Assembly (NCBI RefSeq): GCF_023242315.1 | Contig: NZ_JALLIY010000006.1 | Location: 124,001-188,000 of the forward strand | Length of the DNA stretch: 64,000 nt | Source of the DNA: Pseudomonas sp. MWU13-2105 | GTDB lineage: Bacteria > Pseudomonadota > Gammaproteobacteria > Pseudomonadales > Pseudomonadaceae | Reading direction: 5' to 3' | Part shown: positions 36,201 to 46,731 of the stretch, one piece after another | Layout: every line of letters starts with the position of its first letter | Numbering within the stretch: the first letter of the stretch is position 1 | Made by a program: the position numbers and the translations under genes | Notes under the pieces: model-generated | Databases searched by the model: none | Told to the model about the DNA's origin: nothing | What the model saw: only the letters and a program-made list of their open reading frames with translations

Positions 36201-39200
36201 GCCTGGCAATGCATGGCGATTTCGCCATGGGATACCAGCACGCCCTTGGGCTTGCCGGTGGAGCCGGAGGTGTAGATCAGGTAGGCCTGATGCTGCGGCA
36301 AGTTGATCAACGGCAGCTCGCTGGCGGGATAGTCGGCCAGGGTCGGGCCGTCCTCTTCCAGGCACCAGCTCGCCACGCCGCTGGGCAGTGGCCCGAGGGC
36401 GTCGAGCAAGGCGGAGTGGCTCAGCAGCAAGCCGACGCCGCTGTCTTCAATCATGTAATGCAGGCGCTCCAGCGGGTACTCCGGGTCCAGCGGCACATAG
36501 GCGCCGCCGGCCTTGAGGATCGCCAGCAGACCGACCACCAGCTCCAGCGAGCGTTCCAGCGCCAGGCCGACCCGTACCTGCGGGCCGACGCCCTGCTCGC
36601 GCAGGCGCCAGGCCAGGCGATTGGCGCGACTATCGAGCTCGCCATAGCTCAGGGTCTGGCCGGCAAAGGTCAGCGCCGGAGCGTCCGGACGGGCCACGAC
36701 CTGTTGGCCGAACAGGCTCTGGATGCACTGGTCCAGGCGCTGTTCGCCGGCCTCGATCGCGAGGCTGTCGTGCAACGCCTGTTGCTCGTCGGCCAGCAGC
36801 AGCGGCAGCTCGCAGAGGCGTTGTTGCGGATCGTCCAGCAAGGCCGACAGCAGGTTGCGCCAATGGCCGGCCATGCGCGCGATACGCGGTTCGTCGAACA
36901 GGTCGGTGCTGTAGGTCAGGCAGCAACCCAGGCGCTGGTCGAGGTCGGTGACTTCCAGGTTGAGGTCGAACTTGGTCGCCCGGGCATCGTTGACCAGGTA
37001 CTCCACGCTCATCCCGCCGAGGCGCCGGCTTTGCTGGAACTCCCAGCGCTGCACATTGCACATCACCTGGAACAGCGGGTTGTAGGCCGCGCTGCGTGAC
37101 GGTTGCAGGGCCTCGACCAGTTGGTCGAACGGCAGGTCCTGATGCGACTGGCCTTCGATCACGGTATGCCGGACCTGCTCGAACAGTTCGCCGACGCGCA
37201 TCTGGCCGTCGAGCCGGCAACGCAGCACCTGGGTATTGAGGAAGGCGCCGATCAGGCCTTCGCTTTCCGGGCGGATCCGGTTGGCCACCGGTGCGCCGAT
37301 GCGCAAGTCGCCCTGGCCGCTGTAGCGATAGAGCAGCACGGCCAGGGCGGCGGTCATGGTCATGAACAGGGTCAGGCCGTGTTCGGCATTGAAAGTACGA
37401 ACCCGTGCGGCCAGGGCGTCGTCGAGATCGAAGCGGTACAGCTCGCCGCGGTGGCTTTGCACCGGCGGCCGTGGACGGTCGCCGGGCAGCTCCAGCAAAG
37501 GGTGTTCGTCCCCCAGTTGCGCGGTCCAGTAATCCAGCTGGCGCTGGCGCTCGCCGGACTCCAGCCATTCGCGCTGCCAGGCGCTGTAATCCAGGTACTG
37601 CACGGCCAGTGGCGCCAACGGCGACTCGCGACCTTCGGCAAAGGCTTCGTAGAGCGCGCTCAGTTCGCGAGCGAAGATATCCATCGCCCAGCCTTCGGTG
37701 ACGATATGGTGCAAGGTCAGGACGAAGTAATGTTCCTGCTCGCCGGCCTTGACCAGGCAGGCCCGCAGCAAGGGCCCGCTTTCCAGGTCGAACGGCTGGT
37801 GCGCCTCGCTGTCCGCCAGTTGCCGCAGGCGCTGCTCAGACGTTGCACGATCGAAGGCGGAGAAATCCTTCAGCGCCAGGCGCAGGCCGGTCTCCGCCGC
37901 GACCCGCTGACAGGCCACGCCATCGACGCTCGGGAAGGTCGTGCGCAAGGTTTCGTGGCGCCGGATCAGCGCCTGCAACGCCGCCTCGAAACTGCCCAGG
38001 TCCAGCACCCCGCTCAAGCGCGCCATGCCACCGACGTTGTAGGCCGGGCTGTCCGGCTCCATTTGCCAGAGGAACCACATGCGCTGCTGGGAATAGGACA
38101 AGGGCACCGGCCGGCTGCGGTCGACCGGCTGGATCGCGGTTTGCAGGTTACGTCGACCGCAAGCCTGGAGCAGCCGGACCTGTTCGGCGAAAGCCGCCAG
38201 TTCGCTGGCTTCGAACAACACCCGCAACGGCAGCTCGACATCGCAGGCCTGGCGGGTGCGGGAAATGATCTGGGTGGCCAGCAACGAATGACCGCCAAGG
38301 GCGAAGAAGTCATCCCGCAGGCCGATGCGCGGCTGGCCGAGCACTTCGCGCCAGATCGCGGCGATCTGCTGCTCCAGCGCGCTGCGCGGCTCAAGGTGCT
38401 CGCGCAGCTGCCACTGCGGTTCCGGCAGGGCCCGGCGATCCAGCTTGCCGCTGGGGCCCAGGGGCATGGCGTCCAGGCGCACCAGTTGCGCGGGCACCAT
38501 ATAGTCCGGCAATACGGCAGCCAGCGCGGTCTTGAGGCGTTGGTTCTGCTGTGCTTCGGGACCGTCGTTGACGGCGCTGGTGTAGTAGCCAATCAACTGT
38601 GCGCCGGCCGCACTTTCGCGTACCAGCACCACGGCCTGGGCCACCTCGTCGTGGGCCAGCAGCCGTGCTTCGATTTCCTGCGGCTCCAGGCGCAAGCCGC
38701 GCAGCTTGACCTGCTGGTCGAGACGGCCGAGGTATTCCAGCACGCCATCGGCATTCCAGCGCACCCGGTCGCCGCTACGGTACAGGCGAGCGCCCGCCTC
38801 TCCCAGCGGGTCGGCGACAAAGCGCTCGGCCGTCAACCCCGGCCGCCCCAGGTAACCCCGGGCCAGGCCGATACCGCCGATGCACAGCTCACCGGGGACA
38901 CCGGCGGGCAGCGGATTGAGCTCGGCATCGAGGACCCGCACAAGCACGTTGCCCAGCGGCCGGCCGATGGGCGAGCGCTCGCCGTCCGTGACCTGGCAGT
39001 GCCAGTGGGTCACGTTGATCGCGGTTTCGGTCGGGCCATAGCGGTTATGCAATTGCACATTCGGCAAGGCTTCCAGGGTCCGGTCACGCAGTTCGGCGGA
39101 CAAGGCTTCGCCACCGGAAAACAGCCGCCGCAAACTGCCGCAAACGGACACCCGCGGCTCATGAACGAAGAGTTGCAGCAACGCCGGAACGAAGTGCAGC

Positions 39201-42200
39201 GTGGTCACGCCGTAGGTCTGCACCAGTTGCGCGATTCGCCGCGGGTCGCGGTGTTCGCCAGGCCCGGCGAGCACCAGGCGGCAGCCGCTGATCAGCGGCC
39301 AGAAACATTCCCAGACCGACACGTCGAAGCTGATCGGAGCCTTCTGCATCAGCACGTCGCTTTCATCCAGCCTGTAGGTCGCCTGCATCCATTGCAGGCG
39401 TTCGGCCAGGGCCGAATGGGTGTTGCCGACGCCCTTGGGCTGGCCGGTGGAGCCGGAGGTATAGATCACATAGGCGAGGTGCTCGCCTTCCAGGTGCAGG
39501 CCCGGCGCCTGGCTCGGCCAGGTGTCGAGCTTGAGCAGGTCGAGGGCGATGGCGCTGACCCCGGGGGCCAGCGGCAAACTGTCGAGCAGATGACTCTGGG
39601 TCAGCAGCAATTCGACGCCGCTGTCGGCGAGCATGTAGGCCAGGCGCTCGGCCGGATAGTCCGGGTCCAGCGGCACATAGGCGCCGCCGGCCTTGATAAT
39701 GGCGAGCAGGCCGATCAGCAGTTGCGGCGAGCGCTCGGCGGCAATCGCCACCCGTACGTCCGGGCCGACGCCCTTGTCGCGCAGGTAATGGGCCAGGCGA
39801 TTGGCCTGGGTGTGCAAGCTGGCGAAGTCGAGGCTACCGCCCTCCCAGAGCAAGGCGATGCGCTCCGGGGTCAGCCGGGCCTGTTGTTCGAGCAGCTCCG
39901 GCAACCATTGCCGGGCCGGGGCACAGGCCGCCGCGGCCCATTCGATCTGCTGCGCCTGTTCAGCGTTATCCAGCAGCGCTACATCACCAATCGCCCGCTG
40001 TGGCTGGGCGCAGACTTCACGCAACAGGCTGACGAAATGCCCGGCCAGGCGCTCGATGGTCGGCGCGTCGAACAACTCGTCGGCGTAGTCGAAGGACAGG
40101 CTCAGGCGACCGCCGCGGTCTTCCTCGCTGTGCAGTTGCAAGTCGAACTTGGCTTCGCGGCTGTGCCAGGGCAACTCCTCGGCCAGCAGGCCGGGCAAAC
40201 GGCGCAAAGCCCCGAGGTCACGCTGCTGGTGGTTGAACAGGACCTGGAACAGGCCCTGTTCGCGGGCTTGCGGGAAGGCTTCGAGCAGTTGTTCGAAGGG
40301 CAGGTCCTGGTTCGCCTGGGCTTCGAGCATGGCCTGGCGGGTGCGGGCCAGCAGCGCGCTGAACGGCAGGCGCGCGTCCAGCTCGACCCGCAGCACCAGG
40401 GTGTTGATAAAGAAGCCGATCAGGCCCTGGGTTTCCAGGCGCGGACGGTTGGCGCCGGGCACGCCGATGCGGATGTCCCGCTGGCCGCTGTAGCGGTGCA
40501 ACAGCCCCTGGAACACCGACAGCAGCAGCATGAACGGCGTCGACTCGAAGGCCTGGGCGGTCTGGCGCACCGCCTCGCCCAGCGTCTTGTCCAGACGCAG
40601 GGTCAAGCGTTCGGCGCTGTAGCGTTTTTGCGCCGAGCGCGGGTGGTCGGTGGCCAGGTCCAGGGTCGGCGGTTCGGCGCCGCCCAGGCGGGTTTTCCAG
40701 TAATCCAGCTGCCGCTGGCCTTCGCCCCGGGCCAGCCATTGGCGTTGCCAGCCGGCGTAGTCGGCATACTGCAACGGCAATGGCGCCAGCTCGGCAACCT
40801 GGCCTTGGGTCGTGGCGGCGTAAAGCCTGGCGAACTCGTCCATGAGGATATTCAACGACCAGCCGTCGGCGATGATGTGGTGCAACGTCACCAGCAACTG
40901 ATGCTCCTGTTCGTCCAGGCGCACCAGCGTCACCCGCAGCAGCGCAGCATTTTCCAGGTCGAACTGGCTGCGCGCTTCGTCCTCGCGGATTTGTCGGGCC
41001 CGGGCGGCACGGGCGTCCGCGGGCAATTCGCCGAGGTCGATACAGTGCAATTCGAAGTCGGCCCTGGCTTCGATTCGCTGCAGGGCCTGGCCGTCGCGCT
41101 CAAGGAAGCGCGTGCGCAGGGATTCGTGGCGGTCGATCAATTGCTGGAAGCTGCCGCGCAGCGCCGCCTCGTCCAACTCGCCGCGCAGGCGCAGGGCACC
41201 GGGGATGGTGTAGGCGCTGCTGCGCGGGTCCAGTTGCCAGAGGAACCACAGGCGGTTCTGCGCCAGGGACTGCGGCAGGTCCTGGTTACGCGCCAGGCGG
41301 GCAATCGCGCCCTGGGCCAGGCCGCCGTCCTGCTGCAAGCGTGCCACTTGTGCGCTGAAAGCGCCGAGGGTCGGCGCTTCGAACAACAGGCGCAGGTTCA
41401 GTTCGATGCCCAGCGCCTCCCGCAGACGCGCCACCACCTGGGTCGCCAGGATCGAGTTGCCGCCCAGCAGGAAGAAATGGTCTTCGCTGGCGACTTGCGC
41501 AACCTGCAACTGTTCGGACCAGATTCGGCCGATCAGCGCTTGCAGTTCGCTGCCGGTGTTATCCACCGCCGCTGCCACATCCGCCTCCGCGTCTGTCGCG
41601 CGATCCGGGAATACGGCATAGGCGTCGAGGCTGTCATCGACCAGACGGCTGCGGCAGGCGGAACGTTGCAACTTGCCGCTGGAAGTCTTCGGCAGCCCCC
41701 CCGGGTTGAGTAGCACCACCACGCTCGGCGCCTGTTGGTAAGCCTCGGCCACCACCTGGCGGATCGCCTGGATCAGGGCTTGCGGCGGCAGGATCTTGCG
41801 CACGCTGCGGCTGATCTCGGCGGCGATGCCGATGCCTTCCTCGCCCTGCTCGCTGACCGCAAACGCCGCCACCCGACCTTTGCGCACCACCTCCACTTCG
41901 CGTTCGATGGTCTGTTCAATGTCCTGGGGATAGAGGTTCTGACCACGCACGATCAGCATGTCCTTCAGCCGCCCGGTGATGTACAACTCGCCGTCGCGCA
42001 GGAAACCCAGGTCGCCGGTGCGCAGCCAGGTCGCCCCGGCGTGCTCGACAAAGGTCTTGGCCGAGGCCTCGGGGTTGCGCCAGTAGCCCAGGGCGATACT
42101 CGGCCCGCTCGCCCAGACCTCGCCAACCTGGTTGTCGGCCAGCACTTGCAGCGTGTTCGCTTCGACCACCCGCACGGCATGCCCGGGCTGGCCGCTGCCG

Positions 42201-43315
42201 CAACTCATCACCACGTTGCCGTTGCCCGGCTGCGCGCGATTTTGCGCCAGGGCCGCATCGTCCAGGCGCAGCGCGGGAATTCCCCGGCCACGCTGGCCAC
42301 CGGCGACGAACAGGGTGGCTTCCGCCAGGCCGTAGGAGGCAAACCAGGCATCGGCGTTGAAACCACAGGCGGCGAATTGCCCGGCGAAACGCTCCAGGGT
42401 ATCGAGGCGAATCGGCTCGGAACCGGAATAGGCCAGCCGCCAGCGGCTCAGGTCCAGGCGCGCCAGCGCGCTGTCGCTGACCCGCTCGCTGCACAGCCGA
42501 TAGGCGAAGTCCGGGCCGCCGCTGATGGTGCCGCCGTATTCGCTGATCGCCTCCAACCAGCGCAACGGGCGGGCCAGGAAATAGGCCGGCGACATCAGCA
42601 CACAGGGCACGCCACTGAAGATCGGTTGCAACAATCCGCCGATCAGGCCCATGTCGTGGTAGAGCGGCAGCCAGCTGACGATGACGTCATCGGGGTTGAG
42701 ATCAATACCGAAACCACGACGAATCAGCAGTTCGTTGGCCACCAGGTTAGCGTGGCTGATCTGCACGCCCTTGGGCAACGCGGTGGAACCGGAGGTGTAT
42801 TGCAGGAAAGCGATGTCATCGCCGCGCAGCTCGGGTGGGTTCCAAGTGGCGGCCAGCGCGCTGTCCAACCGATCGACGCAGAGCAAGCCGGGAGCCCCGG
42901 CGGCGGACAGCTCGGCCATCCGCAACAGCGGTTCGCGCAAGGCCTCCTGGGTCAGGACCAGGCGCGGTTCGGCGTCAGCAATAATCGACAGCAGGCGTTC
43001 CTGATGGTGACGCCGGGCGGACTCCGGCGGATAGGCCGGCACCGCGATAACCCCGGCATACAGGCAGCCGAAGAACGCCGCGACATAGTCCGGGCCGCTG
43101 GGAAACAGCAGGACCGCCCGATCTCCGACCTGGGCAGTGGCCTGCAAGGCCGCCGCGATGGTCCGCGCCCGCAGGTCGAGGTCGCGGTAATTGAGCAGCG
43201 CGCCCTGCTCCTGGTTCTCGGCGAGAAAGCGCAAGGCCAGCCGCTCCGGCGTCTGCGCCGCGCGACGTTGAAGGGCCTGGGCCAGGGTGCTGGGGAGGTC
43301 GAACGCATCCATCAT
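30284..43315 (-). CDS. pvdL: PvdL, pyoverdine chromophore NRPS with N-terminal acyl-CoA ligase
   Basis: A 4343-residue synthetase that starts all pyoverdines: it activates a fatty acid, then joins L-Glu, D-Tyr and L-Dab, the precursors of the fluorescent chromophore. Domains by landmark: acyl-CoA ligase ([11 protein letters not shown] near 169), T1 (near 621), C1 (HHIIADG near 812), A1 (FDVSVWECF near 1330), T2 (near 1675), C2 (HHIVTEG near 1870), A2 (FDAATER near 2393), T3 (near 2747), E (HHLVVDG near 2925), C3 (HHILIDA near 3400), A3 (FDISVWQFL near 3930), T4 (near 4280). The single E follows module 2, as expected for D-Tyr; the A3 code D-I-W-E-L-T-A-D-D-K fits Dab. Start ATGATG at 43315 has AGGA 5 nt upstream; a longer reading from 43483 overlaps pvdG and is rejected. 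C2 and C3 vary from HHxxxDG at one position each. Confidence 0.97.
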   Translation of the reverse strand: MMDAFDLPSTLAQALQRRAAQTPERLALRFLAENQEQGALLNYRDLDLRARTIAAALQATAQVGDRAVLLFPSGPDYVAAFFGCLYAGVIAVPAYPPESARRHHQERLLSIIADAEPRLVLTQEALREPLLRMAELSAAGAPGLLCVDRLDSALAATWNPPELRGDDIAFLQYTSGSTALPKGVQISHANLVANELLIRRGFGIDLNPDDVIVSWLPLYHDMGLIGGLLQPIFSGVPCVLMSPAYFLARPLRWLEAISEYGGTISGGPDFAYRLCSERVSDSALARLDLSRWRLAYSGSEPIRLDTLERFAGQFAACGFNADAWFASYGLAEATLFVAGGQRGRGIPALRLDDAALAQNRAQPGNGNVVMSCGSGQPGHAVRVVEANTLQVLADNQVGEVWASGPSIALGYWRNPEASAKTFVEHAGATWLRTGDLGFLRDGELYITGRLKDMLIVRGQNLYPQDIEQTIEREVEVVRKGRVAAFAVSEQGEEGIGIAAEISRSVRKILPPQALIQAIRQVVAEAYQQAPSVVVLLNPGGLPKTSSGKLQRSACRSRLVDDSLDAYAVFPDRATDAEADVAAAVDNTGSELQALIGRIWSEQLQVAQVASEDHFFLLGGNSILATQVVARLREALGIELNLRLLFEAPTLGAFSAQVARLQQDGGLAQGAIARLARNQDLPQSLAQNRLWFLWQLDPRSSAYTIPGALRLRGELDEAALRGSFQQLIDRHESLRTRFLERDGQALQRIEARADFELHCIDLGELPADARAARARQIREDEARSQFDLENAALLRVTLVRLDEQEHQLLVTLHHIIADGWSLNILMDEFARLYAATTQGQVAELAPLPLQYADYAGWQRQWLARGEGQRQLDYWKTRLGGAEPPTLDLATDHPRSAQKRYSAERLTLRLDKTLGEAVRQTAQAFESTPFMLLLSVFQGLLHRYSGQRDIRIGVPGANRPRLETQGLIGFFINTLVLRVELDARLPFSALLARTRQAMLEAQANQDLPFEQLLEAFPQAREQGLFQVLFNHQQRDLGALRRLPGLLAEELPWHSREAKFDLQLHSEEDRGGRLSLSFDYADELFDAPTIERLAGHFVSLLREVCAQPQRAIGDVALLDNAEQAQQIEWAAAACAPARQWLPELLEQQARLTPERIALLWEGGSLDFASLHTQANRLAHYLRDKGVGPDVRVAIAAERSPQLLIGLLAIIKAGGAYVPLDPDYPAERLAYMLADSGVELLLTQSHLLDSLPLAPGVSAIALDLLKLDTWPSQAPGLHLEGEHLAYVIYTSGSTGQPKGVGNTHSALAERLQWMQATYRLDESDVLMQKAPISFDVSVWECFWPLISGCRLVLAGPGEHRDPRRIAQLVQTYGVTTLHFVPALLQLFVHEPRVSVCGSLRRLFSGGEALSAELRDRTLEALPNVQLHNRYGPTETAINVTHWHCQVTDGERSPIGRPLGNVLVRVLDAELNPLPAGVPGELCIGGIGLARGYLGRPGLTAERFVADPLGEAGARLYRSGDRVRWNADGVLEYLGRLDQQVKLRGLRLEPQEIEARLLAHDEVAQAVVLVRESAAGAQLIGYYTSAVNDGPEAQQNQRLKTALAAVLPDYMVPAQLVRLDAMPLGPSGKLDRRALPEPQWQLREHLEPRSALEQQIAAIWREVLGQPRIGLRDDFFALGGHSLLATQIISRTRQACDVELPLRVLFEASELAAFAEQVRLLQACGRRNLQTAIQPVDRSRPVPLSYSQQRMWFLWQMEPDSPAYNVGGMARLSGVLDLGSFEAALQALIRRHETLRTTFPSVDGVACQRVAAETGLRLALKDFSAFDRATSEQRLRQLADSEAHQPFDLESGPLLRACLVKAGEQEHYFVLTLHHIVTEGWAMDIFARELSALYEAFAEGRESPLAPLAVQYLDYSAWQREWLESGERQRQLDYWTAQLGDEHPLLELPGDRPRPPVQSHRGELYRFDLDDALAARVRTFNAEHGLTLFMTMTAALAVLLYRYSGQGDLRIGAPVANRIRPESEGLIGAFLNTQVLRCRLDGQMRVGELFEQVRHTVIEGQSHQDLPFDQLVEALQPSRSAAYNPLFQVMCNVQRWEFQQSRRLGGMSVEYLVNDARATKFDLNLEVTDLDQRLGCCLTYSTDLFDEPRIARMAGHWRNLLSALLDDPQQRLCELPLLLADEQQALHDSLAIEAGEQRLDQCIQSLFGQQVVARPDAPALTFAGQTLSYGELDSRANRLAWRLREQGVGPQVRVGLALERSLELVVGLLAILKAGGAYVPLDPEYPLERLHYMIEDSGVGLLLSHSALLDALGPLPSGVASWCLEEDGPTLADYPASELPLINLPQHQAYLIYTSGSTGKPKGVLVSHGEIAMHCQAVIRRFAMRPDDCELHFYSINFDAATERLLVPLLSGARVVLRAQGQWDAEQICQLIDQQQVNVLGFTPSYGSQLAQWLATQGRTLPVRLCITGGEALTGEHLQRIRAAFKPRLFFNAYGPTETVVMPLASLAPEQLAEGVASVPIGRMVGARVAFILDEDLALLPQGATGELYVGGAGLAQGYHERPGMTAERFVADPFSADGGRLYRTGDRVRQLADGQVEYLGRVDQQVKIRGFRIELGEIENRLLEHPAIREALVLALEMPGGRQLAAYLSSAVAAQGDAEQAVLREALKLHLKRQLPDYMVPAHLILLEQMPLTGNGKLDRRALPAPDPELNRQRYVAPGNELEQSLAAIWREVLNLSAVGLHDNFFELGGDSILSIQVVSRARAQGIHFSPRDLFQHQTVQSLAAVASRSERRVAEQGLLSGASGLTPIQHWFFESAIAERQHWNQAVLLAPTRLLEPHVLEQALLTLLEHHDALRLRFTRRHGQWLAEYAAATRASVLQQVRVADFTQCTELYSEVQRSLDLQQGPLLRALLVDGPQGEQRLLLAIHHLVVDGVSWRILLDDLQTAYTHLIDGQPVQLPAKTSALRDWAARLQAYAGSESLREEMALWQARLAGPVAELPGLNRQGGGHNRHAQSLSVRLPAARTRALLQQVPVAYRSQVNDLLLTALARVICRWTASDSALIQLEGHGREGLFDEIDLSRTLGWFTSAYPVRLTPCLIEEAAGQGASIKAIKEQLRGVPHKGLGYGVLRYLADPAHRAALAALPQAPITFNYLGQFDHGFGDAALFRLLDESAGQAHSPEAPLPNELSIDSQVYGGELVLRWTFSRERLAPQTVAELAQAYLGELDSLIEHCLNDGNGGLTPSDFPLARLTQPQLDALPVPAARIEDVYPLTPMQEGLLLHTLLEPGTGLYYMQDRYRINSELDPRRFAEAWQQVSARHEALRASFCWNVGEDMLQVIHKPGSTPFEYLDWSLEAEASHEPRLQALLESEREAGFDLLREAPFHLRLIKLGTARYWFMMSNHHILIDAWCRSLLMDDFFEIYTALGEGREARLPQPPRYRDYIGWLQRQDLGQARQWWKRNLQGFERATHIPSDRPFLREHAGATGGMRVGDCHTRLDVRDGARLRELAQQHQLTVNTFAQAAWALLLRRCSGDRDVLFGVTVAGRPVDMPQMQRTVGLFINSIALRVKLPPDGVTCSVRDWLSGLLAHNMELREYEYLPLVNIQAHSELPKGQPLFDSLFVFENAPVQVSVLDHAQSFNATSDSGRTHTNFPLTAVCYPGDDLGLHLSYDRRYFEAASVERLLGEFKRLLLALMDGLHGDMADLPLLGEGEREFLLHGCNQSERAYPLEQSYVALFEARVAQHPQRIVASCLDQQHSYEQLNLGANRLGHALVQAGVGLDQPVALLAERGLELLGMIVGSFKAGAGYLPLDPGLPGSRLSRIVELSRTPLLVCTQDCLERARGLLEALAESLRPRLLVWEEVQQGAYASSNPGIHSGPDNLAYVIYTSGSTGLPKGVMLEQRGMLNNQLSKVPYLQLGEADVIAQTASQSFDISVWQFLAAPLFGARVAIVPNALAHDPQGLLEHVRERGISVLESVPSLIQGMLALDPVSLDGLRWLLPTGEAMPPELAYQWLQRYPQVGLVNAYGPAECSDDVAFFRVDEASTRGSYLPIGLPTDNNRLYLLDGADELVPPGAVGELCVAGTGVGRGYVGDPLRTARVFVPHPFGGPGERLYRSGDLARRRVDGVLEYVGRIDHQVKIRGYRIELGEIEARLHEQPEVREAAVGVQDGVNGKHLVGYLVATDSALGATERLERIRQRLRAELPEYMVPLHWLWLDALPLNANGKLERKALPALAIGQLASRDYLAPRNELEQTLAGVWAEVLKVERVGARDNFFELGGHSLLATQIASRVQKVLQRNVPLRAMFECGTVEALAVYINGLEANEISEEQVDRLSDLLAELEGL

Positions 43316-43415
43316 GGTATTCCTGCCTGAAGTCGGCCTGCCCGAGGTCTTGAAAATGGGTCGGCCGATTGAATATGAGACGTGAAAAGACAAAGGTGAG
43401 GCGCAACGCCGCGGC

Positions 43416-44174
43416 TCAGCCCGCCGCCCGGGTCGACTGGCGCCGTGCGCGGTTGCGCCAGCGCGCCAGGTGTTCGTCGGCATAACGCCGCAGGCAACGC
43501 AGCAGCGCGGCTTGCTGATCGATCAGGTAGAAGTGGTGGCCGTCGAACATGTCCAGGGAGAAACCGACGCTGGTTTCCTCCTGCCAGTCGAGCAGCTCAT
43601 CGGCGCGGACGCTGTCCTGCTTGCCGCCGAACACATGGATCGGCAACGGCAGCGGCGCCCGTTCGCCGTAGTTGAAACTGCCGCAGAGCAGGAAGTCGGC
43701 ACGCAGGATCGGCAGCATCAGTTGCATCAGGTCACTGTTGCCCAGGGTTTCCTCGGCCGTGCCCTTGAGTTCGCGCAGGCGTTCGAGCAACTGCTCGTCG
43801 GTTTTCGCCAGCGCGTACTGGCTGACATCGCGCCGCAACGGTCCGGCCGTGGCCGACACGAACAGCGCCAATGGCAGCGGCAAGCCACGCTCACGCAGCA
43901 CATGCACCAACTCGAACGCCAGCAGGCCACCCAGGCTGTGGCCGAAGACGGCATAGGGTTGCTCGAGATCGCCGGCGATCTCTGCGGCCAGTTGCCGGGC
44001 CAGGGACTGGATATCGCTTTGCAGCGGCTGGTTCATCCGCATGCCACGCCCCGGCAACTCCAGCGGCGAGACCTGCAGCCACTGCGGCAGCTGGCGCCGC
44101 CAGCGCTGGTAGAACGTGGCGCTGGCGCCGGAATAAGGAAGGCACAACAGTCGCAACCCGGGGGAGGTGTTCAT
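43416..44174 (-). CDS. pvdG: PvdG, type II thioesterase of pyoverdine synthesis
   Basis: A 252-residue alpha/beta-hydrolase of the GrsT type that clears wrongly loaded carrier domains. Motifs: LPYSG near 12-16, PGRG at 41-44, nucleophile S80 in GHSLGG, later Asp in KQDSV and His in DGHHFYL. Start at 44174 is the only in-frame Met giving the family length (about 254). pvdL follows after 100 nt with no PvdS box of its own, so the two are probably co-transcribed from the box upstream of pvdG. Confidence 0.93.
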   Translation of the reverse strand: MNTSPGLRLLCLPYSGASATFYQRWRRQLPQWLQVSPLELPGRGMRMNQPLQSDIQSLARQLAAEIAGDLEQPYAVFGHSLGGLLAFELVHVLRERGLPLPLALFVSATAGPLRRDVSQYALAKTDEQLLERLRELKGTAEETLGNSDLMQLMLPILRADFLLCGSFNYGERAPLPLPIHVFGGKQDSVRADELLDWQEETSVGFSLDMFDGHHFYLIDQQAALLRCLRRYADEHLARWRNRARRQSTRAAG

Positions 44175-44263
44175 GCCCAGCCACCCTTGATGAAAACCAT
44201 GTCGCCCTCCTCGAAGATACCGATCCTGGGCCGTGCGGGTGCCCGGCCTGTTCTCCATGAAGA

Positions 44264-44287
44264 ACGGATGGCCGGCGGGAATAATTA
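44264..44287 (-). promoter_or_regulatory. PvdS iron-starvation box before pvdG-pvdL
   Basis: TAATT-N16-CGT on the minus strand, one base from consensus, ending 90 nt before pvdG. It would drive pvdG and pvdL under PvdS. Confidence 0.75.
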
Positions 44288-44377
44288 GTCCCGGCATCCC
44301 TCGGCAATGCCGCTGACAGCGCACGCCGTAGCCGTCGGTTTGCACTCGCGCGCAGCATGATTAATTATTTTTCTCAT

Positions 44378-44406
44378 TTGACAATAATTATCATTCATCC
44401 TACTTT
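44378..44406 (+). promoter_or_regulatory. pvdS promoter with overlapping Fur-like box
   Basis: TTGACA (44378-44383), 17 bases, then TACTTT (44401-44406) form a likely sigma-70 promoter. A 19-bp site at 44380-44398 matches the Fur consensus at 13 of 19 positions and covers the -35 and spacer, so iron-loaded Fur should block transcription. This is the expected control of pvdS. Confidence 0.75.
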
Positions 44407-44473
44407 TATGTCCGCCACGCCGGGCACCTCTCACGGCTCTGCCCCGCTACCTATTCGCTACAAGGTGATTTCC

Positions 44474-45022
44474 ATGATGGAACATGCATCCACAAGCAAG
44501 TGCGATTCACCGCTGCTCCAGGCCTTTGTCGACAACCGCCTGATCCTGGTCAAGATCGCCGCGCGGATCACCGGTTGTCGCTCGCGCGCCGAGGACGTGG
44601 TGCAGGACGCCTTTTTCCGCCTGCAGTCGGCGCCGCAGATCACCTCCTCGTTCAAGGCCCAGTTGAGCTACCTGTTCCAGATCGTGCGCAACCTGGCCAT
44701 CGACCACTACCGCAAGCAGGCGCTGGAGTTGAGGTATTCGGGGCCGGAAGAGGAAGGCTTGAGCGTGGTGATCCAGGGCGCGTCGCCGGAGAACTCGCAT
44801 ATCAATTTCCGCGCGCTGGAAAATATCGCCGACGCCCTCGGCGAGTTGCCGCAGCGCACCCGCTATGCGTTCGAGATGTATCGACTGCACGGCGTGCCGC
44901 AGAAGGACATCGCCAAGGAACTTGGCGTATCGCCGACGCTGGTGAACTTCATGATTCGCGATGCGCTGGTGCATTGCCGCAAGGTCTCGGCAACCCGCGG
45001 CAACAACCTGGCACGACGTTGA
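44474..45022 (+). CDS. pvdS: PvdS, extracytoplasmic-function sigma factor for pyoverdine genes
   Basis: A 182-residue ECF sigma factor of the iron-starvation group. Region 2 (FVDNRLILVKIAARITG through DAFFRLQSAP) and region 4 (LPQRTRYAFEMYRLHG, QKDIAKELGVSPTLVN) are clear. It directs RNA polymerase to TAAAT-N16-CGT promoters, four of which lie in this window. The start at ATGATG (44474) has AAGGTGA 5 nt upstream and gives the family's normal length; a reading from 44357 is rejected as it begins inside the promoter. FpvI/FpvR and other partners are not in the window. Confidence 0.97.
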   Translation: MMEHASTSKCDSPLLQAFVDNRLILVKIAARITGCRSRAEDVVQDAFFRLQSAPQITSSFKAQLSYLFQIVRNLAIDHYRKQALELRYSGPEEEGLSVVIQGASPENSHINFRALENIADALGELPQRTRYAFEMYRLHGVPQKDIAKELGVSPTLVNFMIRDALVHCRKVSATRGNNLARR

Positions 45023-45029
45023 GCCGGGA

Positions 45030-45845
45030 CTACTGGCCCGCCACCGCGGCGGCGGCCGGCATCACCTGGATGCGGTAAGGCTGGAAGATCTTCAGCAACT
45101 CGCCACTGTCGTGCAAACGCTGCAGCAGCTTGCCAAAGGCTTCGCCACTGATCGGCGCTTGCGGACGCAGGATCGCATAGTGGTGATAGACCTGGTCGAT
45201 ACGCTCGGAGATCAACAAATCCTTGGCCACATCCGGGTTGCGGATCAGGTAATCGGACAGGTAGGAACGGGTCACCAGGGCGATATCGGCCCGCCCACGC
45301 AACACCATCAGCAGGTTGGCGTCATGGGAGTAGGTCAGGGTGGCGTTGTAGGTGTCGGCGAGGAACTTGGGTTCGGCGTTGAAGTTGGCGAACTCGTAGT
45401 GGTAACCGCTGAACAGGGCCAGGCGCTTGCCCTTGAGGTCGGCAAAGTAACTTTCGTCGCGCCCCGGCTCACGCTGGGCGACAAACACCTCGGCATCCTC
45501 CAGGCCCATGTCCACCGCGGTGTGGGGAATCTCCTGCCAGCCCCAGGCCGGATTCTCGAAGATCGCCATGTCGGTCCGTCCCTGCTGCAGATCACCGAAA
45601 CGACGCGGGATCGAGGTCGGCACCAGGGTGAACCGGTAGTCGCTCTGCAGCTTGTTCAAGGCCTCGGCCAGCTGCGGCAACAAGCCGGTATCGGCGCCCT
45701 GCTCGGGTCGGATGGTGTACGGCGGGAAATGCGCGGCGCCGATCCGAACCAGTTGCGCCGCCGATACCGGCAAGACCACCAGTGCCAGGAGCGCCAACAA
45801 CAGAATCCGGGAAACCGTGCGCACGGGCAAGACGTTCAAAGGCAC
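45030..45845 (-). CDS. Periplasmic amino-acid-type solute-binding protein
   Basis: A 271-residue SBP_bac_3-family protein with an N-terminal signal segment (about residues 9-29, ending VSAAQ). The body has the FPPYT start block, an RRFGDLQQGRTDMAIFE stretch and a HDANLLMVLRGRADIAL block typical of this fold. The start is GTG with GAGG close upstream. No transporter genes lie beside it, so it may be an orphan binding or sensory protein. It ends 7 bp from the pvdS stop, tail to tail. Ligand unknown. Confidence 0.75.
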   Translation of the reverse strand: MPLNVLPVRTVSRILLLALLALVVLPVSAAQLVRIGAAHFPPYTIRPEQGADTGLLPQLAEALNKLQSDYRFTLVPTSIPRRFGDLQQGRTDMAIFENPAWGWQEIPHTAVDMGLEDAEVFVAQREPGRDESYFADLKGKRLALFSGYHYEFANFNAEPKFLADTYNATLTYSHDANLLMVLRGRADIALVTRSYLSDYLIRNPDVAKDLLISERIDQVYHHYAILRPQAPISGEAFGKLLQRLHDSGELLKIFQPYRIQVMPAAAAVAGQ

Positions 45846-45937
45846 ATACCTCAGGAAAAAAATCGTGGCATCAAACTAGGCGCTTTTCCCAACTTAGACA
45901 ACTTTTCGCCCGTTAATTAATGACTTGCGCAACAACA

Positions 45938-46561
45938 TCACGAATCTTTGAGAATCAACAGCAAAGCCTCTTCGGCCAATTGATCCAGCGTCAGGCTGCC
46001 CTGGGGTCGAAACCAGGTGGTGGTCCAGGACAAGGCCCCGGTCAGGAAGCGTCGGGTGATGAACACATCGCCCTTTATATAACCGGCATCGCGGGCTTCG
46101 CCCAGCACCTGGAGCCAGATCTGCTCGTAGAGATCACGCAATGCCAGGACCTTGGCCTGCCCTTGCGCGGACAACGAGCGCCATTCGTAGACCAGCACCG
46201 CCATGGCTTCACCGGTGCCGCCCATGATCGACTGCAACTCACAGCGGATCAGCGCCAGCACCCGCTCGCGCAGGCTGCCGGCTTCGGCCAGCGCCGCGCG
46301 CATCAAGGCGGTGTTGTAGACGATAGTCTCCTCCATCACCGCGCGCAGGATTTCGTCCTTGCTTTTGAAGTGATGGAACAGGCTGCCGGACTGGATGCCG
46401 ATGGCGCCCGCCAGGTCGCGCACCGTGGTGCGCTCGAAACCCTGGTTGCGAAACAGGTGGGCCGCGGTCTGCAGCAGCTTGCCGCGGGCACTGTCCGGGT
46501 CGGTCAGTTGCCCGGCGCTGACCAGGTCGCGCATGACACGCTGGGCTTGTTGCTCGTTCAC
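45938..46561 (-). CDS. atuR: AtuR-like TetR repressor of acyclic terpene utilisation
   Basis: A 207-residue TetR-family regulator with an N-terminal helix-turn-helix (TVRDLAGAIGIQSGSLFHHF, about 46-65) and an alpha-helical ligand domain. Divergent from atuA, with two perfectly inverted 16-bp repeats in the shared 170-nt gap. In P. aeruginosa AtuR represses the atu operon and binds inverted repeats between atuR and atuA. Name given from context plus family. Confidence 0.85.
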   Translation of the reverse strand: MNEQQAQRVMRDLVSAGQLTDPDSARGKLLQTAAHLFRNQGFERTTVRDLAGAIGIQSGSLFHHFKSKDEILRAVMEETIVYNTALMRAALAEAGSLRERVLALIRCELQSIMGGTGEAMAVLVYEWRSLSAQGQAKVLALRDLYEQIWLQVLGEARDAGYIKGDVFITRRFLTGALSWTTTWFRPQGSLTLDQLAEEALLLILKDS

Positions 46562-46639
46562 GGCATGTTCCTCATGACTCTACTGCATCCTGCTCCTGAT
46601 AAGAGGCAGGTTGCGCGCAATTTAAGCCTACAAGGACAG

Positions 46640-46697
46640 CCAAGCAAGCGCTTGGGGGAACAGACCAACGGGACTTACAAACCAAGCGCTTGCTTGG
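46640..46697. promoter_or_regulatory. AtuR operator: two perfect inverted 16-bp repeats
   Basis: CCAAGCAAGCGCTTGG at 46640-46655 and its exact reverse complement at 46682-46697, separated by 26 bp. Each half also holds the palindrome CAAGCGCTTG. The right copy ends 34 bp before the atuA start, so a bound repressor would block transcription of both genes. Confidence 0.85.
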
Positions 46698-46731
46698 TAG
46701 CCTCATCCAGGACTTTTCGCAGGGGACGCTG

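Noticed and set aside
32009..41713. Two very long plus-strand open frames (32009-37099 and 37103-41713) opposite pvdL
   Set aside because: They mirror pvdL codon periodicity in high-GC DNA; the proteins are Gln/Arg/Leu-rich without domains, and the minus strand encodes clear NRPS motifs throughout.
1..43315. Recurring near-identical blocks in the adenylation domains (for example the region coding [11 protein letters not shown])
   Set aside because: These are the conserved A3-type motifs of paralogous domains, not separate DNA repeats or a CRISPR-like array.
43316..43483. N-terminal extension of PvdL from 43483
   Set aside because: It would overlap pvdG, has no ribosome site and adds residues unlike the family; AGGA lies before 43315.
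44357..44473. Longer PvdS start at 44357
   Set aside because: It begins inside the Fur-controlled promoter; AAGGTGA and family length support 44474.
46690..46731. Longer AtuA start at 46690
   Set aside because: The ATG lies inside the right operator half; 46732 has a ribosome site and a family-like N-terminus.
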